NCBI GenBank assembly: GCA_002361775.1
Contig: DETV01000113.1
Coordinates: 70,562-134,561, forward strand
Length of the DNA: 64,000 nucleotides
Direction: 5' to 3'
DNA from: Eubacterium sp. UBA3279
GTDB lineage: Bacteria; Bacillota; Clostridia; Lachnospirales; Lachnospiraceae
The first letter of the stretch is position 1; each line of letters opens with the position of its first letter. This document shows positions 1 to 10,000 of the stretch, piece by piece. The notes under the pieces were generated by a model. It worked only from the letters and a program-made list of their open reading frames with translations. It was not told the DNA's origin and did no database searches. A program made the translations under genes and the position numbers.

Positions 1-1
1 C

Positions 2-1678
2 CGCGATATGCAGGATATGGAATTCACAATTCAGGAAGGAAAACTGTACTTCCTGCAGACACGTAACGGTAAGAGAACAGCTCCGGCTGCTATCCAGATC
101 GCTTGTGACCTGGTTGATGAAGGAATGATCACTCCGGAAGAAGCTGTATGCCGTATCGAAGCTAAATCTCTGGATCAGCTGCTTCACCCAACATTCAATG
201 TAGATGCACTGAAAGCTGGAGAAGTTATCGGATCTGCTCTGCCTGCATCTCCTGGAGCTGCTGCTGGTAAAGTATACTTTACTGCTGATGAAGCTAAAGC
301 TGCTCATGAAAAAGGTGAAAGAGTTATTCTGGTTCGTCTGGAGACATCACCAGAAGATATCGAAGGTATGCATGCATCTGAAGGTATCCTGACTGTTCGT
401 GGTGGTATGACATCTCACGCAGCTGTAGTTGCACGTGGTATGGGAACATGCTGTGTATCCGGTTGTGGAGAAATCAAAATCAACGAAGAAGAAAAATGGT
501 TCACACTGGGTGGATATACATTCAAAGAAGGAGATTACATCTCTCTGGATGGAACAACCGGTAAAATCTACAAAGGTGACATCAAAACAGAAGAAGCATC
601 TGTTGGCGGAAACTTTGGCCGTATCATGAGATGGGCTGACCAGTTCCGTAAACTGCAGGTTCGTACAAATGCTGATACTCCTGCAGATACAGAAAACGCA
701 GTTAAACTGGGAGCAGAAGGTATCGGTCTTTGCCGTACAGAGCATATGTTCTTTGATGCAGACCGTATTCCGAAGATCCGTAAAATGATCCTGTCTGATA
801 CAGTAGAAGCCAGAGAAGCTGCTCTGAACGAACTGATTCCGTTCCAGAAAGCTGACTTCAAAGCTATGTACAAAGCTCTGAGAGGACGTCCGATGACAGT
901 TCGTTATCTGGATCCGCCGCTTCATGAGTTCGTACCTACTGAAGAAGAAGATATCAAAGCACTGGCTGAAGACATGGGTCTGACAGTTGCAGAAGTAAAA
1001 GCTAAATGTGATGAACTGCACGAGTTCAACCCAATGATGGGTCATCGTGGATGCCGTCTGGCTGTTACTTATCCGGAAATCGCTAAGATGCAGACAAGAG
1101 CTGTTATGGAAGCTGCTATCGAAGTGAAAGACGAGATGGGATACGATATCGTTCCGGAAATCATGATCCCACTGGTTGGAGAAAAGAAAGAGCTGAAATG
1201 CGTAAAAGATGTAGTTGTAGCTACAGCTGAGGAAGTTATGAAAGAGAAAGGTGAATACATCAACTACCATGTAGGAACCATGATCGAGATTCCTCGTGCA
1301 GCTCTGACAGCTGACGAGATCGCAGAAGAAGCTGAATTCTTCTCATTCGGAACAAACGATTTAACACAGATGACATTCGGATTCTCCCGTGATGACGCTG
1401 GTAAATTCTTAGGTTCTTACTACAGCAACAAGATCTATGAATCTGACCCATTTGCAAAACTGGATCAGACCGGTGTAGGTCAGCTGGTAGAAATGGCAGC
1501 TAAGAAAGGTCGTTCCACTAACCCGACTCTGAAACTGGGTATCTGTGGAGAACATGGTGGAGATCCGGCATCCGTAGAATTCTGCCACAAAGTTGGTCTG
1601 AACTACGTTTCCTGCTCACCGTTCCGTGTGCCGATCGCTAGACTGGCAGCAGCACAGGCAGCTCTGAATAATAAATAA
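2..1678 (+). CDS. ppdK: Pyruvate, phosphate dikinase, C-terminal part (5' end outside window)
   Basis: PPDK interconverts pyruvate, ATP and phosphate with PEP, AMP and pyrophosphate in the cytosol; anaerobes use it in glycolysis or gluconeogenesis. The open frame enters from the left edge, so the N-terminal ATP-grasp domain is missing. Visible are the end of the nucleotide domain (YFLQTRNGKRTA), the swivelling phosphohistidine domain with GGMTSHAAVVARG (catalytic His near nt 415), and the PEP/pyruvate TIM barrel with GLCRTEHMFF, EIMIPLV, SFGTNDLTQ and the C-terminal catalytic Cys in GICGEHGGDP. Codon use is strongly biased, as expected of a highly expressed gene. A terminator follows. Identity is secure. 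Confidence 0.97.
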   Translation, partial: RDMQDMEFTIQEGKLYFLQTRNGKRTAPAAIQIACDLVDEGMITPEEAVCRIEAKSLDQLLHPTFNVDALKAGEVIGSALPASPGAAAGKVYFTADEAKAAHEKGERVILVRLETSPEDIEGMHASEGILTVRGGMTSHAAVVARGMGTCCVSGCGEIKINEEEKWFTLGGYTFKEGDYISLDGTTGKIYKGDIKTEEASVGGNFGRIMRWADQFRKLQVRTNADTPADTENAVKLGAEGIGLCRTEHMFFDADRIPKIRKMILSDTVEAREAALNELIPFQKADFKAMYKALRGRPMTVRYLDPPLHEFVPTEEEDIKALAEDMGLTVAEVKAKCDELHEFNPMMGHRGCRLAVTYPEIAKMQTRAVMEAAIEVKDEMGYDIVPEIMIPLVGEKKELKCVKDVVVATAEEVMKEKGEYINYHVGTMIEIPRAALTADEIAEEAEFFSFGTNDLTQMTFGFSRDDAGKFLGSYYSNKIYESDPFAKLDQTGVGQLVEMAAKKGRSTNPTLKLGICGEHGGDPASVEFCHKVGLNYVSCSPFRVPIARLAAAQAALNNK

Positions 1679-1737
1679 TAAAATCTTAAAAAGATTGTTT
1701 CATGCGAAAGCATGATTTGTGTCCAAGCATAAAGATT

Positions 1738-1781
1738 GACCTTGAAGGTCTGAAGAAATTCAGGCTTTCAGGGTCTTTTTT
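1738..1781 (+). terminator. Intrinsic terminator after ppdK
   Basis: A 17-bp stem (GACCTTGAAGGTCTGAA with its G-U tolerant complement) with a GAAA loop is followed by TTTTTT, about 60 nt past the ppdK stop. Confidence 0.9.
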
Positions 1782-1796
1782 GTGTAGAAAAAGGGA

Positions 1797-1846
1797 TTAA
1801 TAAAAAGAGCGCATCATTGGGAAAAGATTTCCCATAATGCTCTCTT
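1797..1846 (-). terminator. Intrinsic terminator after the M32 peptidase
   Basis: Read on the minus strand, an 18-bp stem (GAGAGCATTATGGGAAA and its near-complement, short loop) is followed by a U-rich tract. It lies directly downstream of the minus-strand peptidase stop and so ends that transcript against convergent ppdK. Confidence 0.85.
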
Positions 1847-1855
1847 TATTTCGGT

Positions 1856-3361
1856 TTACAGATTATAAAGTTTTGTATATTTTTCTTTCAGATAGTTTAT
1901 ATAGTACTCTGGATTGAAGTCTTCGCCCATCAGTCCTTCCAACAGTTCTTTGGTGGTTTTGGAACCGGCATATTTGTGAAGATTTTTTTTCAGGTAGTCA
2001 TTGACAGGCTGGAGATTACCGGAAGAGAGGTATTCATCCAGAGGCATTACTTTCTGTAAGTGGGCATAAATCTGTGCTGCAATGGCTGTACCGATGGCAT
2101 AAGACGGGAAGTATCCGATGGAACCTATTGCCCAGTGGATATCCTGCAAAATGCCCTGGGCATCACTTTCCGGACGGATTCCCAGATATTCTTCATATTT
2201 GTCGTTCCAGATTTCCGGAAGCTTGTAGATGTCGATTTCTTCTCCGGAGAAAATCATTTTTTCAATCTCATAGCGAACCATGATGTGGAGACAGTAAGTC
2301 AGTTCATCCGCTTCTGTACGGATAAGATTTGGAACGGATTTATTGATTGCATGAATAAAATGTTCCAGTGTGACATCTTTTAACTGTTCCGGATAGGCTT
2401 CCTTCAGCTTGGGGTACAGTGGTTTCCAGAACGCTTCACTGCGGCCCAGGTTATTTTCAAAAAGTCTGGACTGGCTTTCGTGCATTCCCATGGAAATGTA
2501 CGATGCAGGAGTACCTGTAAAATCATCGCTTACATGCATTTCGTAGAGAGCGTGTCCGCCTTCGTGGATGGTAGAGAACATAGCGCTTTCCAGATTATTT
2601 TTTTTGTAAGCGGTGGTGATACGCACATCTTTATTATGAAGATTTGTGGTAAAAGGATGAACGCTGGTTTTTATCACTCCTCTGTTAAAGTCAAATCCGA
2701 TATGCTCTGCCAGTTTTCTGGAAATTTCAGCCTGTTTTTCCACATCGTAAGAAAGATAATTAAAATCTTTATCAATCAGGTGATTATTTTTCACAGCCCT
2801 TTTTACAAGAGGAACAATGGTTGCTTTCAGGCGGGAGAAAAATTCATCCAGTACCTGGGTAGTAAATCCTTTTTCGTAATCATCAAGAAGAATGTCGTAA
2901 AGCGGTCCTTCGTATCCCCGGGCCTTTGCCTTATAAGAAGCAAATTTCTTATTATAATCAATAATTTCCTTTAATACAGGGGCAAAAGAATTGTAATCAT
3001 TTTCAGCTTTTGCCTTTGCCCAGATTGCGTCAGATTTGGCAAGAAGCGCCTGGTAAGCAGAAAATTCATCAGCGGGAATGTAGCGGATATCATCGAACAT
3101 TTCACTGGTTTTTCTGACAATGGCTTTTTCTTCCACAGTAAGATCGTCAGCAGCTTTTAATTTTTCAATGAGACCTTCTACGTCGTCGTTGATCAGTGTG
3201 TTGTACAGATTCTCACTTAATATACCGATATACTTGGAAGTAAGTTCAGTGGCATCCTTTGGAGCTTCAGTGGAACTGTCCCAGTTAAAGAGAGTGAGAG
3301 CCATATTCAAAGCTGAATATTTGTCAATGTGAGTTTTTAGATTTTCATAGTAAGTATTCAA
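1856..3361 (-). CDS. M32 family metallocarboxypeptidase (carboxypeptidase Taq type)
   Basis: Predicted cytosolic zinc carboxypeptidase that trims C-terminal residues from peptides. The zinc site HEGGHALYEMH (HExxH) is present, as are the family blocks SSTEAPKDAT near the N-terminus, ESQSRLFENN, and IRTEADELTYCLH near the C-terminus. The frame stays open upstream to 3496, but I place the start at the TTG at 3361 because AGGAGG lies 8 nt before it and the product then has 501 residues, the usual size of the family. The upstream extension is not protein-like. It stands alone and converges with ppdK. Family confident, substrate unknown. Confidence 0.93.
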   Translation of the reverse strand: MNTYYENLKTHIDKYSALNMALTLFNWDSSTEAPKDATELTSKYIGILSENLYNTLINDDVEGLIEKLKAADDLTVEEKAIVRKTSEMFDDIRYIPADEFSAYQALLAKSDAIWAKAKAENDYNSFAPVLKEIIDYNKKFASYKAKARGYEGPLYDILLDDYEKGFTTQVLDEFFSRLKATIVPLVKRAVKNNHLIDKDFNYLSYDVEKQAEISRKLAEHIGFDFNRGVIKTSVHPFTTNLHNKDVRITTAYKKNNLESAMFSTIHEGGHALYEMHVSDDFTGTPASYISMGMHESQSRLFENNLGRSEAFWKPLYPKLKEAYPEQLKDVTLEHFIHAINKSVPNLIRTEADELTYCLHIMVRYEIEKMIFSGEEIDIYKLPEIWNDKYEEYLGIRPESDAQGILQDIHWAIGSIGYFPSYAIGTAIAAQIYAHLQKVMPLDEYLSSGNLQPVNDYLKKNLHKYAGSKTTKELLEGLMGEDFNPEYYINYLKEKYTKLYNL

Positions 3362-3581
3362 TTTTGAATCCTCCTGTTTATGTGATATTGTATATACGTT
3401 ATAACTATTTCGCAAATGCGGAACAGTTATTATACTTCTTTTATTATAAACGAAACAGGGGAAGGTAACAAGAGATTTGTTTCTGTAAGAATACATTGAA
3501 AATGCCCATAGACATTATATAATTAATGTATTAAAATAGAGAATATGTTATAAAGTGGATGCATATAAAAAAGGTGGAGTC

Positions 3582-5270
3582 ATGGATGAAAAAACAATGG
3601 AAAAGTTTTTACGGAAGCTGACAATTATTTTTGTGACAATTTGTCTTGTTTTGATGGCGGTGAACTGGTGTTTTTCCCATATGCTGAATCGAATCGCAGA
3701 CAGAGAACTCAACAAAAAAATGGCTGTGGAAATGACAGGATATCAGATGGAATTAAAAAGAGAATCTGATACAAATCTTCGAATACTGTCTGCGGTTGCT
3801 AATTTTGTAACCTCAGAAGAAACGATCTGTGAAAATCGGTTTGTAAAAAGTCTTTGTGAAGAATGTAAGCAGAACGTATGGTTCACAAGGACGATATTAC
3901 TGGTAATTCTTTTGCTTTCCATGTTGTATCTGTTCATAGGCTATCGGATTGTACGGAAAAATAATCTGGATCTTCTGAAAGTATCCTATACAGATACTCT
4001 GACAGGGGCAGGGAATATGGCAGATTTCAGTCGTAAGCTGGAATCTGTGCTGCAGTCAGAGGCAGATTTCAGTGTGTTGGCAATCAATATACGAAAATTT
4101 AAATTTATCAATGAAATTTTCGGAGATATTATGGCCAATGAATTTCTTTGTGACATTAAGGAAATTCTGGAAAAAAATATGACAGAAAAAGAATTTTTCT
4201 GTCGGGAGACAGCAGATAAGTTTTATCTGTGTCTGAACACAAAAGACAGAGAAATTATTAAACAGAGATTTACAGCCATTACCGAGGAAGTACAGAAAAA
4301 ATTTCACTGGTATCACAGAGAATATCAGATTACTCTTTATGCGGGAGTAGTTACTTCTGACGAGCTGGAAAGAACTCATTTGAAAAAAGAAGAGGTAATG
4401 ACTCATGTAATGTTTGCTCTGAACAGAGCGAGAAATGCCCAGCCGGATGGACTCAGGTTTTACGACGGGGAATTACATCAGAGTGAAATCCTGAGAAATT
4501 ATGTGGAAAGTCATATGGCACAGGCGCTGAAAGAGGGAGAATTTAAATTATTCCTTCAGCCGCAGAAAAAATTGAATGAAGGAATATTGGGAGGGGCAGA
4601 AGCATTAGTCCGTTGGGTTATTCCTGAAGGGAAAATAATTTATCCGGATCAGTTTATTCCTGTGTTTGAAAAGAATGGTTTTTGCAGTGAACTGGATTTT
4701 TATATGGTGGAACAGGTATGCCGGCAGATTCGGGAATGGATAGATACAGGAAAAGAAGTGATTCCTGTGGCTGTAAATCAATCAAAACTGGCATTCTATA
4801 AGGAAGACTATGTGAAAAGATTAAGTGATATTGTGGAAAAATATCAGATTTCACCGGAATTGATCACCCTGGAGATTTTAGAAAGTATTTTGCTGGGAGA
4901 AGCAAAAGAGTTAAATGAACGAATTATTGAATTGAAGCAAAAAGGCTTCAAAATATCTATGGATGATTTTGGAAGTGGATATTCTTCTTTGAATACTCTT
5001 AGCAGTCTGGATATTGATGAATTGAAGCTGGATCGGGTATTTCTTCTGAAAATGTCAGGAGAACGAAAGGAAAAACAGCAGATTATCATGGAACAGATTG
5101 TAAATCTTGCCAGAAAGATGAATATTATCACGGTAGCGGAAGGTGTGGAAACCCAGGAACAGGAAGCCTTTATTATAGAGGCGGGATGTGATTACGGACA
5201 GGGATATTACTACAGCCGCCCGGTGAGCGCCCAGGAGTTTACAGAAAACATCCTGGGAAAGAAGATTTGA
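3582..5270 (+). CDS. Membrane GGDEF-EAL protein, probable c-di-GMP phosphodiesterase
   Basis: A 562-residue protein with two membrane segments (about residues 10-30 and 105-125) around a short extracytoplasmic loop, then a GGDEF-like domain and an EAL domain. The GGDEF signature is degenerate (TADKF in that position), so cyclase activity is unlikely. The EAL domain looks complete: EALVRW near residue 340, VNQSK, LEILES, DDFGSGYSSL near 461, LKLD, AEGVET and the terminal QGYYYSRP. I infer c-di-GMP hydrolysis controlled by the inactive GGDEF domain or the outer loop. The ATG at 3582 is preferred over an upstream GTG because GGTGGA precedes it. No operon partner. Confidence 0.9.
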   Translation: MDEKTMEKFLRKLTIIFVTICLVLMAVNWCFSHMLNRIADRELNKKMAVEMTGYQMELKRESDTNLRILSAVANFVTSEETICENRFVKSLCEECKQNVWFTRTILLVILLLSMLYLFIGYRIVRKNNLDLLKVSYTDTLTGAGNMADFSRKLESVLQSEADFSVLAINIRKFKFINEIFGDIMANEFLCDIKEILEKNMTEKEFFCRETADKFYLCLNTKDREIIKQRFTAITEEVQKKFHWYHREYQITLYAGVVTSDELERTHLKKEEVMTHVMFALNRARNAQPDGLRFYDGELHQSEILRNYVESHMAQALKEGEFKLFLQPQKKLNEGILGGAEALVRWVIPEGKIIYPDQFIPVFEKNGFCSELDFYMVEQVCRQIREWIDTGKEVIPVAVNQSKLAFYKEDYVKRLSDIVEKYQISPELITLEILESILLGEAKELNERIIELKQKGFKISMDDFGSGYSSLNTLSSLDIDELKLDRVFLLKMSGERKEKQQIIMEQIVNLARKMNIITVAEGVETQEQEAFIIEAGCDYGQGYYYSRPVSAQEFTENILGKKI

Positions 5271-5276
5271 TGAGCA

Positions 5277-6179
5277 TCAGGGAAGCGTTTTGGCTTCCTG
5301 GTTCTCTACCTTACGAAAGGCAGAAGGGGTACAGCCTTTACAGTGTTTAAACTGGCGGATAAAATAACTCATATTGTCAAATCCGGAATTGATAGCTACT
5401 TCTGTGATAGATGCGCCTGATTGGAGCAACTGGGAGGCAGCTTGATTGATACGGTATTCATTTAAGTAGGAAAACGGTGTTTTTCCTACTTTTTCTTTGA
5501 AGAATTTGCAAAAATAGTTTCTGTTCATATGAATGGTCCCGGCAAGCTGTTCCAGAGTAATTTTTTCCATATAGTGATCTGCAATATAAGAAAAAACAGG
5601 TTTTAAAGGATAATTATCTTCACCAGTATCTAAAAGGGCATTTTCCCGGGTGATAAAGGCTCTCTGAGAAAACAGGATCTCAAGTATCTGTAAAATCAGG
5701 ATTTTGATGGAGAGAGGGACTGGGGTGTGGGGAGGATTATTCTGGTAGAGTAAGGCGGCCCGGGTAATCAGTTTTCCGATTTGTACAGTAGATTCCCGGG
5801 AAAGTTCATTTCCTTTTGGGAAACGGAGATTTCCGGAAAGAACCGGTTCCAGATATTTGTTCTGGCAGGCATCATAAAGAGAGAAACTAAACAGCTCCAT
5901 ACGAAAGACCAAAGCGTAATGGTGAGAGTATCTGCTGTTTCCAAAGAGAGCGTGGACTGTTCCCGGGTTGATAAAATAAACCTGTCCTTCCTCAAGGGGA
6001 TAGGTTTCTTGTTCCGTCCGAAGCAGTAAAGTACCTTTCGTAACATATAAAAATTCTACTTCATCATGCCAGTGATAGGGGGTAAAATACTGTCCACAGG
6101 TATCTTCGTGAGACAGCGCCTGGAAAGGAAAGTAGGGCGAACCGTGGGGAAGCTCTTCTGTGAAGTTAATTTTGTTCAT
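5277..6179 (-). CDS. AraC-family transcriptional regulator with cupin sensor domain
   Basis: The N-terminal half is an AraC-type cupin (HWHDEVEFLYVTKG, FINPGTVHALFG); the C-terminal half is the double helix-turn-helix (ITLEQLAGTIHMNRNYFCKFFKEK and AINSGFDNMSYFIRQFKHCKG, ending in PSAFRK). The start at 6179 has AGGAGG upstream and gives 300 residues, a normal size; the frame is open to 6302 without a better site. It is divergent from the GH13 alpha-glucosidase gene at 6489, so a role in sugar-dependent control of that gene is likely but inferred. Confidence 0.9.
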   Translation of the reverse strand: MNKINFTEELPHGSPYFPFQALSHEDTCGQYFTPYHWHDEVEFLYVTKGTLLLRTEQETYPLEEGQVYFINPGTVHALFGNSRYSHHYALVFRMELFSFSLYDACQNKYLEPVLSGNLRFPKGNELSRESTVQIGKLITRAALLYQNNPPHTPVPLSIKILILQILEILFSQRAFITRENALLDTGEDNYPLKPVFSYIADHYMEKITLEQLAGTIHMNRNYFCKFFKEKVGKTPFSYLNEYRINQAASQLLQSGASITEVAINSGFDNMSYFIRQFKHCKGCTPSAFRKVENQEAKTLP

Positions 6180-6488
6180 ATTTATCTGTGACCTCCTGTG
6201 AATTTTAAAATGTATGTTTCGGTCAAAAAACACATGGTAAATTGTTTCGAGCTGTATAATTTTACGATTTTGCCATAAATTCGGAGGTTGTGGGGTATGC
6301 ACCCGGATTTTGGCCTCATTTTTTGGCAGTGATTAAATATAGCAAAAAGTGAATATAGTACAAAATAAGAGTAACATATTAGTAGAAAAAATGGAAGTTA
6401 TTTTTTATACTAAAAGATAAGAGCTGTCGAAGAGGGAAGAAAAAATGACGTTGGCAGCAAAGAAAAAAGTAATAGGAGGTTTTGGAAT

Positions 6489-8144
6489 ATGAGTAAAGCA
6501 TGGTGGAAGAGCAGTGTGATCTATCAGATTTATCCAAGAAGTTTTGCGGACAGTAACGGAGATGGAATCGGAGATCTGAATGGTATTACAGAACATTTGG
6601 ATTATATTAAAGAATTGGGCGTAGATGTTATCTGGCTGTCTCCTATTTATCAATCTCCAAATGATGATAACGGATATGATATTTCTGATTATCAGGCAAT
6701 TATGAAAGAGTTTGGTACCATGGAAGATTTTGACAGAATGCTTTCTGAGATGCATAAAAGAGGGCTGAAGCTGGTAATGGATCTGGTAGTAAACCATTCT
6801 TCCGACGAGCATCGCTGGTTTATGGAAAGCAGAAAATCAAAAGACAATCCTTACCGTGATTATTATATCTGGAAAGATCCTAAAGACGGAAAAGAACCGA
6901 ACAACTGGGGAAGCTGCTTCAGTGGTTCCGCATGGGAATTTGACCCGGAGACAGAAATGTATTATCTGCACCTGTTCTCTAAGAAACAGCCGGATCTGAA
7001 CTGGGAAAATGAAACAGTGCGTAAAGAAGTTTTTGATATGATGACCTGGTGGTGCGAAAAAGGTGTAGATGGTTTCCGTATGGACGTTATCAGTATGATT
7101 TCCAAAGATCAGGCATACCTGGACGGGGTTGCCCATGATGGACTTTACGGAGATCCCTCTCCTTATGTGTGCAACGGACCGAGAGTTCATGAATTCCTTC
7201 AGGAGATGAATCAGAAAGTTCTTTCCAAGTATGATCTGATTACCGTGGGCGAGGCAGCCGGTGTGACAATTGATGAGGCAAAAAAATATGCAAATCTGGA
7301 TGGAAGAGAACTGAACATGGTATTCCAGTTTGAACATATGGGAACCGTACAGGGAGAATATGGTAAATGGACCACAGAGCGTGTACAGATGCCGAAACTT
7401 CGTGCAGTTATGAATAAATGGCAGAATGAACTGGAGGGTGTGGCTTGGAACAGTCTGTACTGGGATAACCATGATCAGCCTCGGGCAGTGTCACGATTTG
7501 GAAATGACGGCCCAATGTACAGAGAAGTGTCAGCGAAGATGATTGCTACCTGTCTGCATATGATGAAGGGAACTCCATATATTTATCAGGGTGAAGAGAT
7601 TGGTATGACCAATGCATACTTCAAGTCCATTGATGATTACCAGGATATTGAGGTTCTCAATGCATATAAGGAACTGGTACAGGGTGGATTTATGGAAGAA
7701 GAGGATTTTCTGGATTGCCTGAAAGCAGTAAGCCGTGATAATGCCAGAACACCAATGCAGTGGGATGACAGTGAAAATGCGGGATTTACCACAGGCACAC
7801 CTTGGCTGAAAGTAAATGAAAATTACCATATGATCAATGCAAAAGCAGCTCTTGCAGACAAAAACAGCGTATTTTATTACTATCAGAAACTGATTCAGTT
7901 GAGAAAATCTTACGATGTTATTATTGACGGTGTATTTGTAGGATTGCTGGAAGACAATGATGATATTTACGCTTATGAGCGTCGTTTGGGAGATCAGAGA
8001 TTACTGGTAGCTTGTAACTTTACCGGCAACGAAGTTCCCTGCGATCTTTTCCAGGGTGTTTCCGGAGAAGAATTAATCTCCAATTACAAATGCCATAAGG
8101 ACGGAGTTTTGAAACCGTATGAGGCAAGAGTCGTATTGCTGTAA
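6489..8144 (+). CDS. malL: GH13 alpha-glucosidase (oligo-1,6-glucosidase type)
   Basis: Cytosolic glucosidase that releases glucose from isomaltose-like or short alpha-glucosides. It starts WWKSSVIYQIYPRSF, typical of GH13_31, and has all clan motifs: DLVVNH, GFRMDV with nucleophile D199, GEAAG with acid/base E255, and NHDQPR with D329. These three positions are the same numbers as in the classic Bacillus oligo-1,6-glucosidase. Length 551 is normal. AATAGGAGG precedes the start. Divergent AraC regulator upstream, strong terminator downstream. Trehalose-6-phosphate hydrolase is the main alternative; there is no adjacent PTS gene to favour it. Confidence 0.88.
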   Translation: MSKAWWKSSVIYQIYPRSFADSNGDGIGDLNGITEHLDYIKELGVDVIWLSPIYQSPNDDNGYDISDYQAIMKEFGTMEDFDRMLSEMHKRGLKLVMDLVVNHSSDEHRWFMESRKSKDNPYRDYYIWKDPKDGKEPNNWGSCFSGSAWEFDPETEMYYLHLFSKKQPDLNWENETVRKEVFDMMTWWCEKGVDGFRMDVISMISKDQAYLDGVAHDGLYGDPSPYVCNGPRVHEFLQEMNQKVLSKYDLITVGEAAGVTIDEAKKYANLDGRELNMVFQFEHMGTVQGEYGKWTTERVQMPKLRAVMNKWQNELEGVAWNSLYWDNHDQPRAVSRFGNDGPMYREVSAKMIATCLHMMKGTPYIYQGEEIGMTNAYFKSIDDYQDIEVLNAYKELVQGGFMEEEDFLDCLKAVSRDNARTPMQWDDSENAGFTTGTPWLKVNENYHMINAKAALADKNSVFYYYQKLIQLRKSYDVIIDGVFVGLLEDNDDIYAYERRLGDQRLLVACNFTGNEVPCDLFQGVSGEELISNYKCHKDGVLKPYEARVVLL

Positions 8145-8188
8145 AGGTAAGTTCACAGGAAATAAAGAATAGAAAGTGCATAAGAGAG

Positions 8189-8225
8189 ACAGGAGTCTGC
8201 GGCGTGGCAGACTCCTGTTTTTTTG
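8189..8225 (+). terminator. Intrinsic terminator after GH13 gene
   Basis: ACAGGAGTCTGC pairs perfectly with GCAGACTCCTGT across a 6-nt loop and is followed by a run of Ts. Confidence 0.92.
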
Positions 8226-8299
8226 GAAAGTTGTGTTGACAAGGATACTTTATAATGATAAAGTGATAGAGTCACAGAAGATTTACAGGAGGATTTTGA

Positions 8300-9202
8300 A
8301 TGGATACAAGAATTTCCGGAACTACAGGATTGCTGGGAGTCATAGGATCACCGATCAGACATTCCGGTTCTCCTCTTATGTATAATTTTTGTTTTGATTA
8401 TTATGGTTTGGATTACGTATATCTGGCGTTTGAATGTAACGAAGATCAGGTGAACGAAACATTGGATGCCATACGGCGTTTACAGATGCGGGGAGCAAAT
8501 GTGACGATGCCCTGTAAACAGGCTGTGGCGAAACAGATGGATCGGTTGTCAAAGGCTGCCCGGTATGTGGGAGCAGTTAATACAATTGTCAATGATCAGG
8601 GAGTATTGACCGGTCACATGACAGATGGTCTTGGGGTGATCGGAGATCTGAAAGACCACGGGAAAACCATAGAGGGAAAAGACGTAATCCTTTTGGGCGC
8701 AGGGGGAGCGGCGGGAGCGATCATGGTGCAGTGCGCATTAGATGGTGCCAGATCGGTTACTGTGTTTAACCGGGGGGAAGCAGGACTTTCCAAGGCCAGA
8801 GCCATAGGAGAACGGATGAGGGAGGAACAGGTGAAATGCAGGATGGAGTATCATCTTCTCAGGGAAGAAGAGAAACTGTATCAGGCGATCAGCCAGGGAG
8901 ACATATTGATCAACGCCACTTCTGTGGGAATGCGTCCCATGAGCGAAGGACAGTCACTGATTCAGAATAAGGACGTATTTCATGAAAATCTGGTAGTGTA
9001 TGATGTGATTTACAATCCTCCGGTGACAAAATTGATGCAGGACGCCCTGGAAGGCGGATGCAGGAAGGAAAATGTAATTGGAGGAAAAGGAATGCTTCTT
9101 TGGCAGGGAGCTGCCGCTTTTCAGTTATATACCGGATTGGAAATGCCGGTAAAACAATTGAAAGAATTTCTGGAAAAAAGGGAAGAGGGAAAAGAAAAAT
9201 GA
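8300..9202 (+). CDS. aroE: Shikimate dehydrogenase
   Basis: NADP-dependent reduction of 3-dehydroshikimate to shikimate (or a related quinate/shikimate dehydrogenase). The N-terminal substrate domain has SPIRHSGSPLMYN and NVTMPCKQAV with the catalytic Lys, followed by TDGLG with the catalytic Asp. The Rossmann domain shows LLGAGGAAGA and INATSVGM, and VIYNPPVTKLM is conserved. 300 residues, slightly long. AGGAGG precedes the ATG. The stop overlaps the aroD start (ATGA), so the two are translationally coupled. Only aroE and aroD are here; the rest of the pathway lies elsewhere. Confidence 0.93.
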   Translation: MDTRISGTTGLLGVIGSPIRHSGSPLMYNFCFDYYGLDYVYLAFECNEDQVNETLDAIRRLQMRGANVTMPCKQAVAKQMDRLSKAARYVGAVNTIVNDQGVLTGHMTDGLGVIGDLKDHGKTIEGKDVILLGAGGAAGAIMVQCALDGARSVTVFNRGEAGLSKARAIGERMREEQVKCRMEYHLLREEEKLYQAISQGDILINATSVGMRPMSEGQSLIQNKDVFHENLVVYDVIYNPPVTKLMQDALEGGCRKENVIGGKGMLLWQGAAAFQLYTGLEMPVKQLKEFLEKREEGKEK

Positions 9203-9984
9203 AACCATTGGTAATCAGAGAACTTACTTTGGGAACGGGAAGACCGAAAATCTGTGTTCCTCTGACCGGAAAAACAGAAGAAGAAATTCTGTCTCAGGCA
9301 GAGGCGGCTATGAAAAAGGAACCGGATCTGTTGGAGTGGAGAGTTGATTTTTTTGATCAGGTGGAAAAAGAAGAAGCCATTGCCGGGATGTGTCAGAAGT
9401 TAGGTGACAAAATCGGACAAATTCCGCTGATTTTCACTTTTCGAAGTGAAAAAGAAGGAGGAAATCGACAGATTTCCCTATCAGATTATGTTGACTTGCT
9501 GAAAATAGCAGCAAAACAGCCCCGTACAGATTTGATTGATGTGGAATTGTTTATGGAGCAGCCGCTTATGAGCAGGATTATCAGGGATTTACAACAGATG
9601 GGGAAAAAAGTGATTGCTTCTAATCATCATTTTGAGGGAACACCAAAGAAAGAAATTATGGAAACTATTTTAAGTCAGATGGAAGAGGCGGGAGCGGATC
9701 TTCGTAAACTGGCAGTTATGCCCCGAAATAAGGAGCAGGTGTGGGATCTGCTGGGGGTAACAATCCAGGCGGCAGATTCCGGTGAAAAACCGGTGATCAC
9801 CATGGCTATGGGACAATTGGGCTGCGCAAGCAGGATATTGGGAGAACTATCCGGTTCCTGTATTACTTTTGGAACAGCGGGTCAGTCCTCCGCCCCCGGT
9901 CAGATGGAAGTGGGACAATTGAAAGAGATTTTATGGGCGCTTCGTCTGGATGGGGATGAAGAAAAAATGATTAACATAAAATAA
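9199..9984 (+). CDS. aroD: Type I 3-dehydroquinate dehydratase
   Basis: Class I enzyme that dehydrates 3-dehydroquinate to 3-dehydroshikimate through a Schiff base. Family landmarks are visible: PKICVPLTG at the N-terminus, LEWRVDFFD, SNHHFEGTP with the catalytic His, and KLAVMP with the Schiff-base Lys, ending in FGTAGQSSAPGQ. The ATG at 9199 overlaps the aroE stop by four bases and gives 261 residues, the expected size. An in-frame extension upstream lies inside aroE and is rejected. It supplies the substrate for the coupled aroE product. Confidence 0.95.
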   Translation: MKPLVIRELTLGTGRPKICVPLTGKTEEEILSQAEAAMKKEPDLLEWRVDFFDQVEKEEAIAGMCQKLGDKIGQIPLIFTFRSEKEGGNRQISLSDYVDLLKIAAKQPRTDLIDVELFMEQPLMSRIIRDLQQMGKKVIASNHHFEGTPKKEIMETILSQMEEAGADLRKLAVMPRNKEQVWDLLGVTIQAADSGEKPVITMAMGQLGCASRILGELSGSCITFGTAGQSSAPGQMEVGQLKEILWALRLDGDEEKMINIK

Positions 9985-10000
9985 AAAAGATAAGGGAGTT

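Noticed and set aside
347..1270. A 307-codon open frame on the minus strand inside ppdK
   Set aside because: It is the antisense shadow of strongly biased ppdK codons and has a composition unlike any protein (His/Phe/Ser/Cys-rich).
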